DNA of 6,861 nt from Chloroflexota bacterium (lineage in GTDB: Bacteria; Chloroflexota; Limnocylindria; Limnocylindrales; CSP1-4): the NCBI GenBank assembly GCA_013695255.1, contig JACDAV010000153.1, positions 1-6,861 of the forward strand, in the 5' to 3' direction. Below are positions 5,410 to 6,861 of the stretch, piece by piece. Numbering within the stretch: position 1 is the first letter of the stretch; every line of letters starts with the position of its first letter. The notes below the pieces were generated by a model. That model was not told where the DNA came from and ran no database searches. It worked only from the letters and a program-made list of their open reading frames with translations. Made by a program: the position numbers and the translations under genes.

Positions 5410-6776
5410 GCTCGGATCCTTTCGAGGTCGGCGAAGAAGCCGGGATAGGAGATCGAGGCGCTCGCCGGGCGCCCGACGGCGGTCTCGCCGTCTGCCACGA
5501 GGCCCGCGACCGCGAAGGTCATCGCGAGCCGGTGATCGTCGAGGCTGTCGGTGGCGGCGCCGCGCAGGCGGGCACCGCCATGGATCGCCAGGTCGTCGCC
5601 GTCCACCTCGACCCGGGCGCCGAGCGCCGTCAGGCCGGCGCTGACCCCGGCAATCCGGTCCGATTCCTTGTGACGCAGCTCGCCCGCGCCGCGGATCCGC
5701 GTCGTCCCCTCGGCCAGCGCCGCGGCAAGGCAGAGGACCGGCACCTCGTCTATGGCCGCCGCCACGTCCGACGGATCGAGATCGATGGCCCGCAGCGCGG
5801 ACGATCGGACGGTCAGGTCCGCCGTTGGCTCGCCGGCGTCGGAGCCGACGGCGGCGGTCGAATCGCCCGGCGCCTCCTCGATCTCGGCGCCCATGCGGCG
5901 GAGCAGGTCGATCGCCGCTCGGCGGGTCGGGTTCACGCCGACGCCGCGCAGCGTCAGCTCCGCATCCGGATGGATCGCGCCGGCCACGAGCCAGAAGGCG
6001 GCCGCGGACACGTCACCCGGGACGCGCTCGTCCAGGGCCTGCACCCGGCCACCCCCGGTCAGCGCGATGGTCACTCCGTCACCCCTCTCGGGCAGCGTGC
6101 GGACGGCGACGCCGCGGGCCCGCAACATCCGCTCCGTGTGATCGCGGGTCGCGACGGACTCCGTGATCGTCGTCTCCCCCTCGGCCCCCAGCGCGGCCAG
6201 CAGGATCGCCGACTTCACCTGGGCGCTCGGCACGGGGGTCCGCACGTGCGCCGACCGAAGGGGCCGGCGACCGACGACGGTCACGGGTGGGAGGGAGTCC
6301 TGGCGACGCGCATGGAGCACCGCGCCCATCAGGCGCAGCGGTTCGATGATACGAGCCACGGGACGCCCCCGCAAAGACGCATCGCCGTCGAGGATCGCCG
6401 TCATCGGCAGGGCGGCGAGAAGCCCGGCCCACAGGCGCAGGCTGGTGCCGGAGTTGCCGCAGTCGAGGATCCACTCCGGCTCGCGGAGGCCGTCGACGCC
6501 GGGGGAGCGCACGAGGTAGTCGACGGTTCGTCCGTCATCGGCCGCCTGCTCGACCGTCACGCCCAGCGCCCGCACGATGCCGGCCGTCGAGCGGATGTCC
6601 GCCCCGTCGCCGGCGCCGGTGATCCGGCTATCTCCGGCGGCCAGGGCGGCCAGCAGCAGGGCCCGGTGGCTGATCGACTTGTCGCCGGGCAGGCGGAGAT
6701 CACCGCGCAGTCGCGCGGCCGGCCGGACGATCGCGACCTCCGGCGTCTCGAGGCCCGGTGGCGCGGCCGCGGTCAA
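5406..6776 (-). CDS. aroA: 3-phosphoshikimate 1-carboxyvinyltransferase (EPSP synthase)
   Basis: It transfers enolpyruvyl from PEP to shikimate 3-phosphate, the sixth pathway step and the glyphosate target. In 456 residues I see LPGDKSISHRALL (29-41) with K33, S34 and R38; CGNSGTSLRL (106-115); GRPVARIIEPLRLMGA (137-152); PSAQVKSA (183-190); VPGDVSAAAFWL (252-263); DEVPVL (343-348) with D343; GELRHKESDRI (365-375) with E371 and R374; DDHRLAMT (413-420); and SYPGFF (443-448). The Gly equivalent to E. coli G96 is kept (G110), and position 115, equivalent to P101, is Leu, as in several Gram-positive enzymes. The start is TTG at 6776, inside a TTGA overlap with the stop of the upstream gene. No strong ribosome site precedes it, so it may depend on ribosomes finishing the upstream gene. 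A segment at about 303-318 is a variable Gly/Asp/Ala loop. Confidence 0.96.
   Translation of the reverse strand: MTAAAPPGLETPEVAIVRPAARLRGDLRLPGDKSISHRALLLAALAAGDSRITGAGDGADIRSTAGIVRALGVTVEQAADDGRTVDYLVRSPGVDGLREPEWILDCGNSGTSLRLWAGLLAALPMTAILDGDASLRGRPVARIIEPLRLMGAVLHARRQDSLPPVTVVGRRPLRSAHVRTPVPSAQVKSAILLAALGAEGETTITESVATRDHTERMLRARGVAVRTLPERGDGVTIALTGGGRVQALDERVPGDVSAAAFWLVAGAIHPDAELTLRGVGVNPTRRAAIDLLRRMGAEIEEAPGDSTAAVGSDAGEPTADLTVRSSALRAIDLDPSDVAAAIDEVPVLCLAAALAEGTTRIRGAGELRHKESDRIAGVSAGLTALGARVEVDGDDLAIHGGARLRGAATDSLDDHRLAMTFAVAGLVADGETAVGRPASASISYPGFFADLERIRA
5417..5422 (-). promoter_or_regulatory. Ribosome binding site of aroE
   Basis: AAAGGA on the minus strand ends 7 nt before the aroE ATG (5409-5407). 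It lies inside the end of aroA. It is the clearest Shine-Dalgarno sequence in the window, and it supports the ATG within the ATGA overlap as the true aroE start and independent initiation there. Confidence 0.7.
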
Positions 6777-6861
6777 TGCTTGCTCAGCCCGGCCGAGCCG
6801 GGCGGCTCGAGCGCCTCGCCCGTGAGCGGCCCGTCGTGCATGCCCTGCACGTGCGCGTGCA
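6773..6861 (-). CDS. C-terminal end of an unidentified upstream gene (partial)
   Basis: From the right edge, a minus-strand frame is open for 28 codons, ends in GLSKH, and stops at TGA 6775-6773. It contains HAHVQGMHDG and then GPLTGEALEPPGSAG. The stop shares TTGA with the aroA start, the same coupling style as the other junctions, which is the main reason to believe it is a real gene. The Gly/Pro-rich end looks like a flexible C-terminus. I do not recognise the family. DAHP synthase and prephenate dehydrogenase would be natural operon members here, but these residues do not match the C-terminal ends I know for either, so I assign no function. Confidence 0.55.
   Translation of the reverse strand, partial: HAHVQGMHDGPLTGEALEPPGSAGLSKH
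6787..6803 (-). other. Short GC hairpin just before the aroA start
   Basis: GCCCGGC and GCCGGGC form a perfect 7-bp inverted repeat around a 3-nt loop. It lies within the last codons of the upstream gene and ends 10 nt before the aroA TTG. In the mRNA it would sit over the ribosome-loading zone. No U-run follows, so it is not an intrinsic terminator. Repeats this short are common by chance at this GC content, so any role in coupling is speculative. Confidence 0.3.

Noticed and set aside
6787..6803. Hairpin as a transcription terminator
   Set aside because: No T-run follows on the transcribed strand, and it lies inside coding sequence ahead of a coupled gene.
1..6861. CRISPR array, insertion sequence, tRNA/rRNA gene, riboswitch or promoter
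   Set aside because: I saw no direct repeat array, transposase, structured RNA gene or intergenic space. The longest gap between genes is 8 nt.

Overview
The window is a compact, very GC-rich bacterial operon, read entirely on the minus strand. It carries six of the seven shikimate-pathway activities, plus a chorismate mutase and a tRNA-modifying enzyme. In transcription order (right to left) it holds: the C-terminal end of an unidentified gene (6861-6773), aroA (6776-5406), aroE (5409-4465), aroC (4456-3149), a fused shikimate kinase/3-dehydroquinate synthase aroKB (3143-1482), type II dehydroquinase aroQ (1485-1030), a stand-alone AroQ-fold chorismate mutase (about 1037-735), and glutamyl-Q tRNA(Asp) synthetase gluQ (760 to beyond the left edge).

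Together these enzymes turn DAHP into chorismate (AroB, AroQ, AroE, AroK, AroA, AroC) and then into prephenate. DAHP synthase, the first step, is not in the window. Every junction is an overlap or a gap of 8 nt or less, and several are 4-nt TTGA or ATGA overlaps, so the genes are probably co-transcribed and translationally coupled. No non-coding stretch is longer than 8 nt, and I see no promoter or terminator; the transcription unit runs off both ends.

The organism is a bacterium with roughly 70-77% GC. The aroK-aroB fusion, the GNSGTSLRL form of EPSP synthase (closer to Gram-positive types than to E. coli) and gluQ inside an aro operon would fit a high-GC Chloroflexota- or Actinobacteria-like lineage, but the sequence alone does not settle this.

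I found no new type of system. The points worth a second look are within the genes: the kinase/synthase fusion; a chorismate mutase whose active-site Gln is replaced by Glu, as in yeast; an apparent four-cysteine zinc site in GluQ; a changed signature in the dehydroquinase; disordered C-terminal tails on AroE and AroC; and an aroE core that is about ten points lower in GC than aroKB and has a shortened C-terminal motif.
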